In this document: one piece after another, positions 34,167 through 46,513 of the stretch
Layout of the letters: every line of letters begins with the position of its first letter
Position numbering within the stretch: the first letter of the stretch is position 1
Notes under the pieces: model-generated
Database searches by the model: none
Told to the model about the DNA's origin: nothing
Seen by the model: only the letters and a program-made list of their open reading frames with translations
Position numbers and translations under genes: made by a program
Origin: Chimonanthus salicifolius
Taxonomy: Eukaryota; Streptophyta; Magnoliopsida; Laurales; Calycanthaceae
NCBI GenBank assembly: GCA_013350335.1
Contig: CM023535.1
Span: 31,094,991-31,158,990 of the forward strand
Length of the DNA: 64,000 nucleotides
Direction of reading: 5' to 3'

Positions 34167-35782
34167 TATTAGTGCCCCAGCTTGACCGAGTCTCTGTTTG
34201 TCAATTACATGACTTGGGTAGAAGCATATCCCAAGAAGCTTGAAGGCTCAAGATGATCGAGGAAGAAACAGCTTGTCGTCATGGCAACCACAAGAACATG
34301 TATATGACCATAAATGACCCTAGGTGGAACTCACACCTGAGAGAGGACTACTAGGCTTAGTTGCATATGTTGGTAATAAACATAAAATGCATAGAGAGGA
34401 TGTTGAACACTGAATCGGAAGTGAACTTGGAAACATGAATTATGTTCACTGTCAGCACGACTAGTTTGTCTCACCTACCCCTCGGTGCAGTCAGGATCGA
34501 CCCATCGTGGTCAAAGACTGGTCAACTAGATTGACATTGGTTCTGGAACTTCGAACTATCATTCTGGAAATGCCTCTGACCGAGAGTCTCGTATGCATTG
34601 ACCCCTCGGTTATGAACTTGAATGATGCCTCGTGGTCAACGACTCGTCGGTATAAAACTTATAAGTTTTGGACTAGGAACTTATAAAGGCTCTCAATGAA
34701 ACAAACATATCGAAAATCAAAGGCCGATGTAGAGATATAGGACCGACCACTCGGCAAAGGGTGATAGGTCGTTTTGGGTAACTGGTTTTCAAAATGGAAA
34801 CTACTGTCAAGCATGCTTTGCACTAGAACGAGCCTATCGTATGGACCGACCTCTCGGTACCATAAGTGTTGAACCATCGGCGACAACGACATGTCGGTCG
34901 GGAAGTAATAATGTCGTTGAGGGTGCATTGAATGCGCAATGGTCGGGTGGTTGAACTGTAAAAAATATGAACACCGACCTATCGGTCCTGAATAGTCAAT
35001 ATGGCTGTTAAACTCCTCTATAAATATGAGCGTTGGGTGATCATTTTACTGTCTTCCTTGAGCTTAAAAGAGTTAAACACTCAAAGGAATGATCAACAAT
35101 CTTGAGAGAAAGATCATAAACAACCAATCTTCGGATTGAGTTTGCAAGTGAGAAAGCTATAAACTAGGAAAGCTTTGGTTTAGCCAAGTTTCCTTGTCAC
35201 CCACAAATTGTGATTGCTACATGACGATTAGAAGAAGGAGTGTCGACACAACTTTGGTGGGATCTTCAAGAAGCACACATCAACGAGAAAGAGCTTTAAT
35301 GCAAGTGCCTATTGGTTTTTAATTTTCTTTTTAAAAACCTGTAACCCGAGAGTGGATTAAAAGGAGGTACCTTGGAACCACTATAAAAAACTCTAGAGCG
35401 TCCTCTCTGGCATAGTGGTGGTAGAATTCTCAGCCAATTGAGAGAGGTGGAATTCCTACTCTAATTGTGAGGGTGTAAGTCCCCACAGAGTGAATTTGGG
35501 GATATCTCAAGGTTGAGCGAGTCCTAACATTAGATGTAGGTTGGCGAACCGAACCAATATATATATGTTTTGTGTCCTTGTGTTCGTCATATTAGAGCCA
35601 AATTCTTGTGTTGATTGTTTTAATCACATTTGCTAACACACACATACACACTTTTGATTATTGTTTCCACTGCATTTGAACTAATCAATCAAGTAAAATT
35701 AAACAGGACCAACAAATTTGGATTGACCTATTCACCCCCCCCCTCTCCCATCCCCTCTCTAGGGTCAATCGCATTGTTCTAG
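34167..35782 (+). mobile_element. Family-A LTR, full length, plus strand (solo)
   Basis: The LTR starts TATTAGTGCCCCAGC (TG degraded to TA) and ends CATTGTTCTAGCT, about 1.6 kb. The TATA element is in CTCTATAAATATGAGCG near 35016. It has the usual hairpin-like TCGGTG/CACC words, and near its end a poly-C stretch and CTCTAGGGTCAATCG. No internal region adjoins it. It interrupts the pol remnant of the minus-strand gypsy element. Confidence 0.65.
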
Positions 35783-36812
35783 CTCCCATGTAAAGGGTGC
35801 TTTCAACACCATCCTATGTGATATCACAATCACTCATATCAACCTATGAGTCTCAAACACTTCCATACATCTACCAACATACTGTTCCAATCTCATACTT
35901 GAGGAATTCACTCAATCTCACATTGGTCTATACATTGATCAAACTACAGACTTTCATAGTCGTCGGGTATGTCACATCACCACAAAATCTTCACCTTTAC
36001 CTTCAGTAATCCCTATACGAGTACCTTTACCACTCACGACATGGTAAGGTTGTCTACCTTCAGCATTGGTAGTTCTTGTGGTGTTTGTCACATATCACAA
36101 TGTAACTATTCATACGTCAAGTATATTTTAACTTCTCATCTTAATTTTTATCTCTTGGTAATACATTCAATAATCCAACCATAACAAATGAGATCTTCTA
36201 ATACTACTTTACTCAACTTATTCAAGGGTAAAATTATTAAATCTAGTCATACCTTATATCAGTCTAATAATACTCCAGTCGTGTAACTCGTTAATCGTGA
36301 TCCTTTACATTCGCGTACAAGTCATGACACAACTTAGACAATTTTATCTATAATCTTTGTGAAGTAAACTATTAATTAAATACATCTTAAGATTCAAGTT
36401 CTATGGGTCTCAAAATAAGACAAATCAATATTTTCATATGACTCCATTGCTTCTCACGCTAAACTAATAGTTCTAATTATCACCATTTAACACTCTAATG
36501 TCTAATCCTGCTCTTACTAAAATCATTTCCAAGCCTACTAATGACAACTTATAATTGCTATATTGGTCTCAAAATTATTGTTGACGTTCTACAATGACAC
36601 ATCGTTTTCATCTTAACACCAAATGTTATGGAGTCACCCCAACTCCATTTACGACATTTTGTTACCCCATGTCTAAAGGCTTAGGGAAAATTCAATCTCT
36701 TTCACTCAAAGTATTCTACCTCAACACTCAAGACTGTTCATTGTCTACCCATCCACAGTGCATCAACTTTGACTTTAATTCGTATAACTCATCCCTTTAG
36801 GTGACAAAGAAG
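35783..36812. other. Unassigned interior of the gypsy element
   Basis: By position this lies between protease (36813-37058) and the rest of pol of the minus-strand element. I could not read reverse transcriptase motifs. Open frames on the plus strand (for example 36594-36800) show no domain. Confidence 0.3.
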
Positions 36813-37732
36813 TTACTCTTTTAAGATAACAATCGTGCAAGCTTGATATGTGTTTCCAACGGGTGAAACTATAGTGAGGGTAGATGACAATGATTGTATA
36901 AATGGACCCGTAGCAAAAACCATAGAAGTGAACAAGAAGAAATGCAATGCTCCAGAATCAAATACTGCTACTGCATATGAACTACCAATGATCTCCATGC
37001 CTTGGATCACTGAGTGATTATCTGTTTTCGGTGTTGGGCGAGAGAATACAATCGTCATGAGGTCACTGGAGTAGGTGTTTGTCCCGGTTGAGTCTCGGGT
37101 CGGGACATATGTGACTGTGTAGGTCTACCCGGTACGAAGAAAAGTTTGCGCTTGAGGCCTTGGCGGAGTTGTGGACAATTTCTCTTGTTGTTGTTCGTTT
37201 GTCCACAATAATAGCATGAGAAAACATTTCTAGAAGGCTGTACTATAGGGTATGGAGGCTAAAGGAAACTTAGGATTCGTACGGGATTTCTTACGGGGTC
37301 GAAAAGAATTTCTGCCACTCTGTCTCTTTCTATTTTCCATGAAACTAGTAGAATCTGTAGTGGTCATGCCCCTTTGCATCAGATTCAAAAATTCTTGTGC
37401 CTTAACCTCTTTTTCAGTCTCAATGAGATAACTTCACAGGAATAGGTCCTTGAAACTCTTCCAGGTCATTTCTGTCATCACAAGGTTTTCTTTAGTGGAT
37501 TTCCACCATTGGCCAGCATCGTCGATAAGTTGTGAAGTAGCCAAGAGTATTTTGTCTTGACCTTCAGTGATTCTTAGTAGTTCAAAAATTTGGGTGATGT
37601 TTCCAATCCAATTTTTAGCTCCACAGGTCCTTCAATTCCGTTGAAGTGAGGTGGGCGTTGTTGTTGAAAATCTCTCACAATAGCCCAAATTTATGAGTTA
37701 GCAGTGCTAACTGAGTCGGGTGTTGTCTTATT
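36813..37732 (-). pseudogene. Ty3/gypsy gag (major part) and protease remnant
   Basis: Minus strand, reading from 37732: gag core with RITEGQDKILLATSQL, then DDAGQWWKSTKENL and MTWKSFKDLFL (about 37430-37590), the classic Retrotrans_gag signature. A decayed zinc knuckle CYYCGQTNNNKRNC (about 37173-37215) has asparagine where the metal-binding histidine should be. The retroviral-type aspartic protease follows at 36813-37058, with the active-site motif as VAVFDSGALHFFLF (family: DSGATHSFIS) and SLSSTLTIVSPVGNT. Frameshifts and stops separate the parts. The N-terminus of this gag lies at 40819-40958, cut off by a solo LTR. Confidence 0.8.
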
Positions 37733-39055
37733 TGTAATGTCCTGCCCTTTTTCACTCGCCAAAAATCAGAGTATTTTTTTTAAAAAAAATAAAGAGAGAG
37801 AGAGCAGGACGCTACGACGCGAGCTAAGTCCGAGCTTCCAAAGCCTGACCCTTAACTGGCCAACAATACGTGTGCGTGGACCGAGTCCACTAAAACAGTT
37901 CACACGCATTAAAGTCACCTTGCGGAATAACCACATTGCAGAATTATCATATGATTAGAATTACTATCCCTATCCAATAATTAGCAAGGAAGTCAATCAC
38001 CATATAATAACTGAACTTAATTATCCAAATGTAACGTCAAACCATAGCAAAATAATATCTAAGTTATTACAGTCCCAAAATGCAATTATCTCAAATTACA
38101 TTGTCCAAAATAAAACTTAAATAAAATAAGCATAAACTATCCAAGCTCCTAAGCTTGGCTTCTTTCACGTCCATCGTCCCTTCCATTCCCTGTACCATCA
38201 TCTAAGGTAGAAGTAGGTCGTTAGTCAACGCGCCCAGTAGGAGTTCCAAGTAGGGTCATACATGGGATTAGTATAAATCAATATAGAAAAACATATCATA
38301 CTTATAAAACCTTTTGTAGTATTAAAACAGTGCATGATACTCATATCAAATCATGCCAATGTAATGCCATGTCATGGATCCTATACCAATGATCTCCCAC
38401 CGACTTCCATTTTAGACATCATGCATTTCTCCCTATGTGTGTTAATCGGTCCCACCGAATGGAGCGTGGACTCCTTTTACATTTCAAACATCATACATCT
38501 CTCCCCACTATGTTAATTGGTCCCACCGAATGGAGCATGGACTCCTCTTTCATTTCAAACATCATGTATCATTTCTCGTATGTCAATCGGAATCAGTGCG
38601 GATCCCTCCCCACGTTTGTTTATCGGATACCCTGAATGGAGTGTGGACTCCTCTCATATGTTCCCTCACATGCCATGCATGAGATGCTGAGTGCAAAGAT
38701 GCCATTTCTTTCAAATTACAATATGCCATTGGAAACAGTTCATATACATATATATTTCATAATTCAAGTAAGACATCATGTTGAAACGTACAAAACCATA
38801 TAAAATCCACATGTATTTCAATAAGGTAGGAATCCTATCAACGTCCAAGTACTGTATCCTTGATGTTTTCGTGAAGATATTGATCACCAATCACATCAAA
38901 GCCAATCGTACACCCGTTTGTGAAATCCCGTTACCTTAACGAATTCATCACACGCATATGTGAATTTAATTACCCAATCAATTTCCATCATCATTTACTC
39001 ATCTTAAATAATCTAGAAAAATTATATTAAAATTTCACTTTTAAAATTCAGTCGA

Positions 39056-39475
39056 TTACCCGTCCGCTGCCCCATCCTGCGGACGACAGAAACCCGTCTG
39101 CGGACGGCAGAAACCAATCCTACAGACTGTAACCCATCCGCGGACAGCACTATGCTCAAGTCTGTTACCCATCCACGGAAGATGATACCCGTCCTCAGAC
39201 AGCGTACAACCGTGGTCCGTTACCCGTTCTCCGCTACCCGCGGACAGTTCACACCCGGTACCCGTCCTGCAGACGGTCCACACCCGTCCGCGAAAGATAA
39301 AAACCAGTCCCGCGGACGGTAGACACCTGTCCCACAGAGAGTGTAACCCATCCGCAGACAACCCTTGTCCAGTTTATGACCCGTCTGCGGATGGTCGAAA
39401 CCCGTCTTGCGGACGATAGGAACCCGTCCGCAGGCATGCAACCCGTTCGCAGACAGTGCACACCCGTGGATAGTC
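39056..39475. repeat. Array of CCGTCCGCGGACGG-type palindromes
   Basis: About 15-20 degenerate copies of ACCCGTC(C/T)GCGGACGG(C/T)AGA-like units are spaced roughly 22-35 bp. The block is far more GC-rich than its surroundings. Minus-strand frames read through it (39056-39510) because of the repeat, not because it encodes a protein. Confidence 0.7.
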
Positions 39476-40016
39476 CTCTTGTTAGCATGTTTTACATTCA
39501 TTTTCTTCATGACATTCTCCTTTAAAACATATTATTCTTATTAGTCCTAATGTTCCAATTTCATCCCCCTAGCGAAGGCTAAGGTCTTTTCCTTAGTTCA
39601 TTTACTCTCATGTCATCAAACATACTTTTTCGTTCAATCCCCTTTGGTTGTTGGTCCTTAACACCTACCCATTCCTTGAATGGATACCACCTCTATGGTC
39701 ATTCAACGGTTTTGACCATTTATTCCAACCATTCTTTTCTTCAATCATTTAACCCTTCTTCGATGGATTTCAAGGTCCATGGCCTTAACATAATTTTTGC
39801 CATCCTTTTTCAATCAAAATGGAACCCATAGGTTCGGCTACACCATAGCCAAACCTATGGTTTCCTTTGTCATAATCCCATAACATTAAACTCAACACAT
39901 ACCTCTTCCACGTCTCTCCTTCGTTTCTTTTTCTCTGAATTCTTCCTTAGTCTTTTTCCTTCCTTAGTGCTTTCTTCTTCCTCCTTTGTTCTTCGGTTTC
40001 TCTAATTCTAGAGCCG

Positions 40017-40021
<5 letters not shown>

Positions 40022-40069
<48 letters not shown>
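40022..40069. repeat. (GA)n microsatellite, about 24 units
   Basis: This is a perfect GA dinucleotide run in the leader-like part of the solo LTR, followed by more GAGAGAGAG-rich sequence to 40210. Confidence 0.9.
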
Positions 40070-40072
<3 letters not shown>

Positions 40073-40818
40073 GGACCTCCTTGTTTTTCAATAGAGCATT
40101 CGGCCAAGGCAGTTGAGAGAGGGAGGGAGAGAGATGAGAGAAACTCTTTGTTTCTTAGGGATGCAATCGGCCAAAGAGTGTAGCTTGAGAGAGGGAGAGA
40201 GAGAGACGTGTATGTCTAGGGTTTCCTCTCCCATGAGATGGAAACCCTCCATCTCCTCTTGACTCATTTCAAATGGGAGTCTCTTCACATCCCTTTCAAC
40301 TCAACTCACTTTAAATAAAACTCATTCCCCAACTCAAGCACTTGAACTCATCCATGCAACTCTTAATTCAAGACTTGAATTTATTTCTTAATTAAATAAT
40401 TCCTTAACTCAACTCACTTCACTTAACCCTTTTGAACTCACTCATGGTTGACCAAGTCAACCATGGCTTAGCCGACCATGTAGGTTACCTTAACCATTTG
40501 CTACCTCACTTGATGAGGTGGATTTGGATCTTAATTGGGTAGTTGACGCAATTAATTTAATCCTACCCATTTACCTTCAAAATCAATTCACCTTGACCCA
40601 TTGGGTCCCAATTGGGTAATTGACCCAATTAATTTACATTTACCCAATTACTTGAAATCAAACTCTATCCATGATCCATTGGATCATGACTGGGCCATTG
40701 ACCCTATTCTTACCCATCTAAAGTCCATCACATCCATAAATCTTAAATTCAACCAATTTAATAATTTAAAGAGACAAAATCCAATATAATAATGCATTGA
40801 AAAATCCTGAGTGTTACA

Positions 40819-40958
40819 TTATTAGATTGTACCATAATATTCATCATTGCTTGCACAAAACTTTGGATTTCGGGTGGCATGAAAGAAGTATTGCCATTGT
40901 TCTTACCAGTGTTCACCGGATCAGTATGGCTTCGTCGAGACCTTCCTCTTGGTACCAT
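40819..40958 (-). pseudogene. Ty3/gypsy gag N-terminus (separated from 36813-37732)
   Basis: The frame begins MVPRGRSRRSHTDPVN and continues MPPEIQSFVQAMMNIMVQSN. A basic Arg-rich start followed by a helix is typical of plant gypsy Gag. It stops at the solo-LTR insertion and continues on the other side at 37732. The start codon is 211 bp from the primer-binding site. Confidence 0.7.
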
Positions 40959-41167
40959 TGCCTATGTTCTATAAACAAAAATTATAACTCTGTTCACTGG
41001 ATACTTATGAGAGTATTTACACCAGATTTATACCATATTGACTTGGGGAAACTCTATGATTTAGTTCATCATTCCTTATTTTTCATTTGTATCTCACTTG
41101 GGGAAATCCTATGTTTTGTTTGAATTTGACTCAGGAAGTTTCCTAATTTTTCTTTTGATTCACCATT

Positions 41168-41179
41168 GCTTTAATACCA
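41168..41179 (-). other. Primer-binding site of the minus-strand gypsy element
   Basis: On the minus strand TGGTATTAAAGC follows the LTR end GGGGCGTCACA by two bases. It differs at two positions from the plant tRNA-iMet PBS TGGTATCAGAGC. With gag starting 211 bp downstream, it fixes this as the 5' end of the element. Confidence 0.65.
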
Positions 41180-41181
41180 AC

Positions 41182-41493
41182 TGTGACGCCCCACCCTCTC
41201 AAAACTTTAGATCATAGTAATTATGGTAATAAAAAGGGAGAGGGACGAAGTGCCACGACGTGAGCCGATTTCGAGTCTGAAGACTCGGACCTCGACTGGC
41301 CCAACCTAGCATGTACATGGACTGATGTCCATGATAATATTTACACACACTAGAATAATCAGCGGAAATTTAAAACATTTGCAAAAGAATATAGGATCGC
41401 ACAGGAAGGAAAGTTAAGGATCCTCCAAAGTCAAAAACATCAAACCAAATACATAAGGTAAAAGATCTAGGAGTTAATGAAAGTTCTTGGGTG
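41182..41493 (-). mobile_element. 5' LTR (3'-terminal part) of the gypsy element
   Basis: On the plus strand it starts TGTGACGCCCCACCC and keeps family-P end landmarks (CTCGACTGGCCCAACC, ACATGGACTGATGTCCATG). It is cut at 41493 by a family-A copy. The rest of this LTR is not seen before the assembly gap. Confidence 0.6.
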
Positions 41494-42149
41494 TCCTAGA
41501 ACATGAGTCAAGATTGAACCTAGAGGGGGGTGAATAGGGCAATACCAATTTTAATGGTCTTTAAATTTTTTTTGATTAATCAATTGATTTTGCAGTGGAT
41601 TAAATTAGATTAATCAAGTGTGTGATAAAAGAGTGTGCCAATTTAAAAGTGCAATCACACAATAAACTGTAACACCATAAGGCCAATTTATAGTGGTTCG
41701 GTTATCCAACCTACATCCACTGTTAAGACTCACCCAACCTCGGGTTATCTCCAATTCACTAAGTGAGGAATTACACCTATACTAATAGATTAAGACTTCC
41801 ACCTAATCAATTGGTTGGGAATTTCACCCAACTCCTATCCCTCTATTTTTTATAGTAGTTTAAGAGCCTTGCTTTAGTCCACTTCACAATGATTTGAAAA
41901 TTAAAATCAAACCTAAGAAATACTTACCTTTTGATAGCTCAACCTTTTAGATGTGTGCTTCTTGAAGATTCTTCCCAACTTGATGTCCTTAAATTAGATG
42001 TGCCAATGTATGAGCAGTCACAAGCTTTAGAGGAGGTTCTAGGATTTGGATATGCAAGTTGATCCTAGATAGTTTTTCACTCACTTAATCACAATCAAGA
42101 GGTTGATTGGATTTTCTAATTGATTTACCTATGTGAGTGCATGGAGAGA
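41494..42149 (-). mobile_element. Family-A LTR (variant copy), partial, minus strand
   Basis: It starts TCCTAGAACATGAG, then GGGGGGTGAATAGGG, and follows the 20784/22666 variant (GCAGTCACAAGCTT, ATGCAAGTTGATCC, GGTTGATTGGATTTTC) up to the run of N. Its remaining half is lost in or beyond the gap. Confidence 0.6.
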
Positions 42150-42249
42150 NNNNNNNNNNNNNNNNNNNNNNNNNNNNNNNNNNNNNNNNNNNNNNNNNNN
42201 NNNNNNNNNNNNNNNNNNNNNNNNNNNNNNNNNNNNNNNNNNNNNNNNN
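42150..42249. other. Assembly gap (100 N)
   Basis: Exactly 100 unknown bases lie here, the conventional placeholder for a gap of unknown size. Family-A sequence lies to the left and CCATGAATGG tandem repeats to the right, so a collapsed or unbridged repeat is likely. Confidence 0.98.
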
Positions 42250-42302
42250 AATGGATTATACCCATAGGTGGGTTATATTCATGGATGATATTATATATAG
42301 AT
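42250..42302. repeat. CCATGAATGG tandem repeat, left part
   Basis: This is one partial unit (ATGGATTATACCCATAGG, then GTGGGTTATATTCATGGATG) of the array that continues at 46514 after the solo-LTR insertion. Confidence 0.7.
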
Positions 42303-45300
42303 TGTAACGCCCCGCCTTTTTCACCCCTTTTTTTTTCGAAATCAGATTCTATTTTTTTTTTTTTTTAAATAGAAGAGTGGAGAGGGCGGGCCGTCACACG
42401 CAGTTAAGTCCGAGCTTCTAAAGCCCGACCCTTAACTGGCCAACCCCACGCGTGCGCGGAACTAAGTCCACGAGATGGTTCACGCGTAGGAAGTAAGCTC
42501 GGGATTATGATTATTGCGGAACATGATAATGGAGTCTATCCTAACCGGTTTTTTAGATAAAGGAAATACAACATGAATTTACCAAATGCCCCTATGTTCA
42601 TGATATCACAAATGTATCGTCCATATCGTCCAAACACGCAAGAAACGTACATTTATACAACCCGACAAGCTAAGTTACTTTAAAATTACATCTCCAAAAT
42701 TAAACATATATAAACTAGGACTGCACTTTCCAGCTTCCTAAGCTTGGCCTCGTATGTCCCACCGCTTCCTGCCTCCCTGCGTCATCAGTAGGGTAGAAGT
42801 AGGGCGTTTAGTCAACCGCCCAGTAGGATCCGAGTAGGGCTAGCACATGGATAGTGATACACACATCGAACATAAATAAACAAAATAGTATGTGATGATG
42901 CTATGTCATGGGTGCTTATGATGGTCCCACCCATTATCCGTATGATCATACAATATCTTGTTCCCCATGCTTGCTTCTCGGTCGCCCGACGGGAGCATGG
43001 ACTCCGATTATCGAACTATCCCCATGTGTGATTCTCGGTCGCTCCCACGGAGCATGGACTCCGTCATAGCCCTCAGGCTATCCCCATGCTGATCTCGGTT
43101 CGCCGACCGACGGAGCATGGACTCCGGTTTGTTAATTTTTTTTTTCCGCCCATGCCTGCATGAGATTAGTGCATTATGCTATGTATATATATGTAATCCA
43201 ATACTCAACTATCATACATAGCCATATATGCATAATATTAAAATATAATCCATATGATTCATAACTTAAAACTCATCATAAGATAAATCATAATCATAAA
43301 TCTACATAACCAATCAAAATATTTAAAACACCATCCCATACCATCGCTTACAAAGAGTAGAATCCTACCGAATACCGTTCGCGTTCCGTTCCTTCCCGTT
43401 CGATAATCCGTCGCCGATCGCGTACCGTTTGCGACGCCCGATACCTTATTACATTACCGAATTAGTCCATACATCGTCCATGATTAAGTCCCTACTTAGC
43501 CCATTCCATTGGTTCTAGACTCATGCATAAATCCAATTTTTGGCCAAATTTAAAATTCCGATTTGCGAGCCTAAACGCAACAACTAATCCTTTACTTACA
43601 TTCATATATTTTCCCTTTTCATGTCCAACCCCCATAGGGTTGGCCATGTACCATGGTCAAACCATGGTCCTTCATGTGCCACAAATTACGGTTTTGCCAC
43701 TCTCTTCCATGGTTAAGTTACCCCTTTTATATCCTCATATTTATCCATATTTGACCCAAACTTGGACCCATTTATAATTTTCTTACTCAGACATAACATC
43801 ATAAAATCAGCCATCTAGTTTAATTAAATTTGTAAATTTTTATCCATAAATAATTCCATACCTAGCCCATAATGCTCCCAAAGGGGTCTGGGTTCGGCCA
43901 TACACCATGGCCAAAACCATGATGCCCATTTCCTAATTTCTTGGTTCATTTTACCTTCACCAAATGAATTTAATTCATTCATTTAAAACCCCATTTTTCA
44001 TCTCATATAAACATCACCTACCATGCTTACCAATCCTTTAATATTTCCATTTCTCTCCATTGTTTCCATTCATAAATTCCCAAAATTACCATAGGGTTCC
44101 TGGTTCACTTTTATTGGTGCCATTTTCAAAGACTCATATTTTGTCCCAAAATAAATCCATTTCAAAAATCACAAATCTTCATTCATTTTGGCCCTTTAAA
44201 ACACTTCCAGGCATTGATACATGCATTACCTTAGCCTAAACTTGATCAAATTGGGTCATGGGTTCGGCTATACATCATGGCCGAACCCTGATGTTTCTTT
44301 CCCCATCCTTCTTGGTTTCAATTACCCATTTAAACATACCTCCAATCATCCATTTCAATCACTATCTTTATTCCATTAAACATCACATATGATACTTGTA
44401 ATCCATTTAAATTTCATCATTAACTTAACTTAAGTTCCATTCCATTTAAGCACATATATAACATACTTAGCCCATTAATGACCTAAAGACATGGGTCATG
44501 GTTCGGCCATACACCATGGCCGAACCCATGATGTCTTTCCCTCATTTTATCTTGATTTTTAATTACATTTAAATCCACTTCTACCACTCATCATTTCCTC
44601 ATTACCTCCATAATTCAAAATTATTTATTCCACCACTTCCATCTTTCTATTCTATAAATAATTAACCATCACCATAGTTCCCATAAAAAAATCCTAACAC
44701 ATCATTCATGACTTCATCATAAAACTTTTTCCAAAAATTTGCCTACATTTAACCCTTGAAACCCTAACCATTCTCCATCATTTTCCAACCTTAAAAACCA
44801 TTATTTTAAGAACCCTAACCGCTCATAACCACTAACCATGGGTTTCGGCCACCTTGTATGGCCGAACCCTATGGTCCATGATTTCTTTAAAATATCATAT
44901 TTCCAATATTTTGAGGCCACTTGGAATCATCTACATACCTCATAGTTTTCCTTATTTAACACCTTTAAACTTACCAATTTTTCAATCATTTTAAAATCTT
45001 GAAATCCTCATAAAAATCATTAAGCATTCTCCAATATTCTAAACCAGATAATCTCAATTAAATTACCCATCATTCACCATGGGGTTCGGCCATGCTACAT
45101 GCCGAACCCTATGGTCATCCATTCATTTAATCTTCTCTCTCTAAGTTTATCCATTTCTTAATCTTCCATTGATGGATCTTAGATCCAAGGCCCATGATGT
45201 TTTTGGCCCTTATCTATAAAGGATTCCCTTTTTAATCATAACAAAATCTAAACTCTTGTTTTGAATACTACGGATCCGACGGCCCTCCGGGTCTTTTGTC

Positions 45301-46513
45301 GCTCCCGTCAATTTCCTTAGCCTCTTCTCTCCTTCTTCTTGGTCTTTGATCGCTAGATGAGCTTGATCAAAGGTGGGACATTTTGGATCGTTAAGGTAGA
45401 AGCTAGGTTTGGAGAGGAGTAAGATGGGAAGATGGTGGAAAACAAGATCTTAGCCTTTGATCTTGAGTGGATGGACCAATACTTGCTCTCCTCCTTCTCT
45501 TTTCTCTCTTCTTTCTCTAAGTTTCTTCTCTCTTCTCCTTGCAAGGTGAAAAACGAATTTCCTTGTGTGTTGAGGGCTAGAGTCAAAGGGTAGTTTGAAA
45601 TGAGATGGAGGTGGTTGGAGTGACTTAGACTCCTCATTAATTTTCCCCACCCACCAAGCATGGGCTAGCTTGACTTGGGTGGTGGTGGTTGATCCAACCA
45701 CCATTCAAGCCCATGTTTTAATTTGTGTTTTCTTGAGGTGGTTTGTGTTTGTAGGAGTGGTTTTGACCACTTAACCATTTGACCATTTTAATCTTAGGTT
45801 GATTAACTTAGATCACCTTGATCCCTTGATTAATTTAATTAATCACTTTCTATTTATTAATCCCAAATTTCCCTCCATGATCCACCCATGGTTGACCAAG
45901 TCAACCATGGTGGTCGCCCCACTACTCTTGGGTCCACACGCCACCTCCATGGGTGAGGTGGAGGTGGGTCCCTTTGGTCATACCATTTAATCTTGATACA
46001 TCTACTTAGATAATTTTATAATTATCTAATCCATTTAATTTATTTTAATTGGATTACCATTGGGTCCATGACCCAATTATTCTTGTCTTATCCATTTATC
46101 TTAGGGCTTAGTTACCTTGGCCCATTGGGTCCCCTATGGCCCTTTGACCCAAATTGACTATCTTGACCCAATTACTTACCATTGACCAATTAAATGAATT
46201 AATTCTAATTCATGGTCTATTGGGTATCATTGGGCCCATGGCCCAATTAGATTCCCTCTTTGCCCTTACTTTAGGGTTGGAACCGATTATTTTGATCCAT
46301 TGGGCCCCACATGGTTATTGGCCCCCTTTGACCATCATTGACCCACTTGGTCCCATTGACTCATTAATGGATTTCATCCAATCCATGGCCCAATTGGGCC
46401 ATCCTTGGGCCATTGTCCCAAAATTTGGTCCATTTGGCATTTTATTACATCAAACTTCAATTTAAAATGAATAAATGCCAATATATATATTTATCAAAAT
46501 TCAGGTTATTACA
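42303..46513 (-). mobile_element. Solo family-P LTR (subfamily P1) with TAGAT target duplication
   Basis: The plus-strand edges are TGTAACGCCCCGCC and CAGGTTATTACA; a perfect TAGAT duplication flanks it (42298-42302 and 46514-46518). Length is 4,211 bp. Landmarks in order: CCCTTAACTGGCCAACC, CCGCCCAGTAGGA, three cassette units with GGAGCATGGACTCC (42965-43130), CTGCATGAGAT, GTAGAATCCTACC (43357), then six hairpins of the GGTTCGGCCA/TGGCCGAACC type (43636, 43890, 44260, 44500, 44839, 45080), a leader-like segment (45280-45560), and a tail of (T)GACCCAATTGGG-type words. The insertion lies inside the CCATGAATGG tandem array. Confidence 0.88.

Larger units (their letters stand above)
37733..40818 (-). 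mobile_element. Solo family-P LTR (subfamily P3) with TTATT target duplication
   Basis: The plus-strand edges are TGTAATGTCCTGCCC and AGTGTTACA, flanked by a perfect TTATT duplication (37728-37732 and 40819-40823). Its 3,086 bp contain backbone landmarks CTTAACTGGCC, CGCGCCCAGTAGGA, a cassette array (38410-38655), ATGCATGAGATG, GGTAGGAATCCTA (38825), a GC-rich palindrome array (39056-39475), one GGTTCGGCTA/TAGCC hairpin (39831-39856), and a purine-rich leader with (GA)n. It splits the gag of the gypsy element. Flanking a single LTR with a target duplication indicates recombination between two LTRs and loss of the interior. Confidence 0.88.

Noticed and set aside
39056..39510. Three overlapping minus-strand open frames in GC-rich DNA
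   Set aside because: Long frames follow from the GC-rich palindrome repeat; peptides are Arg/Cys/Gly-rich and dissimilar between frames.
42120..42368. Open frame spanning the N gap
   Set aside because: Translation through unknown bases is meaningless.
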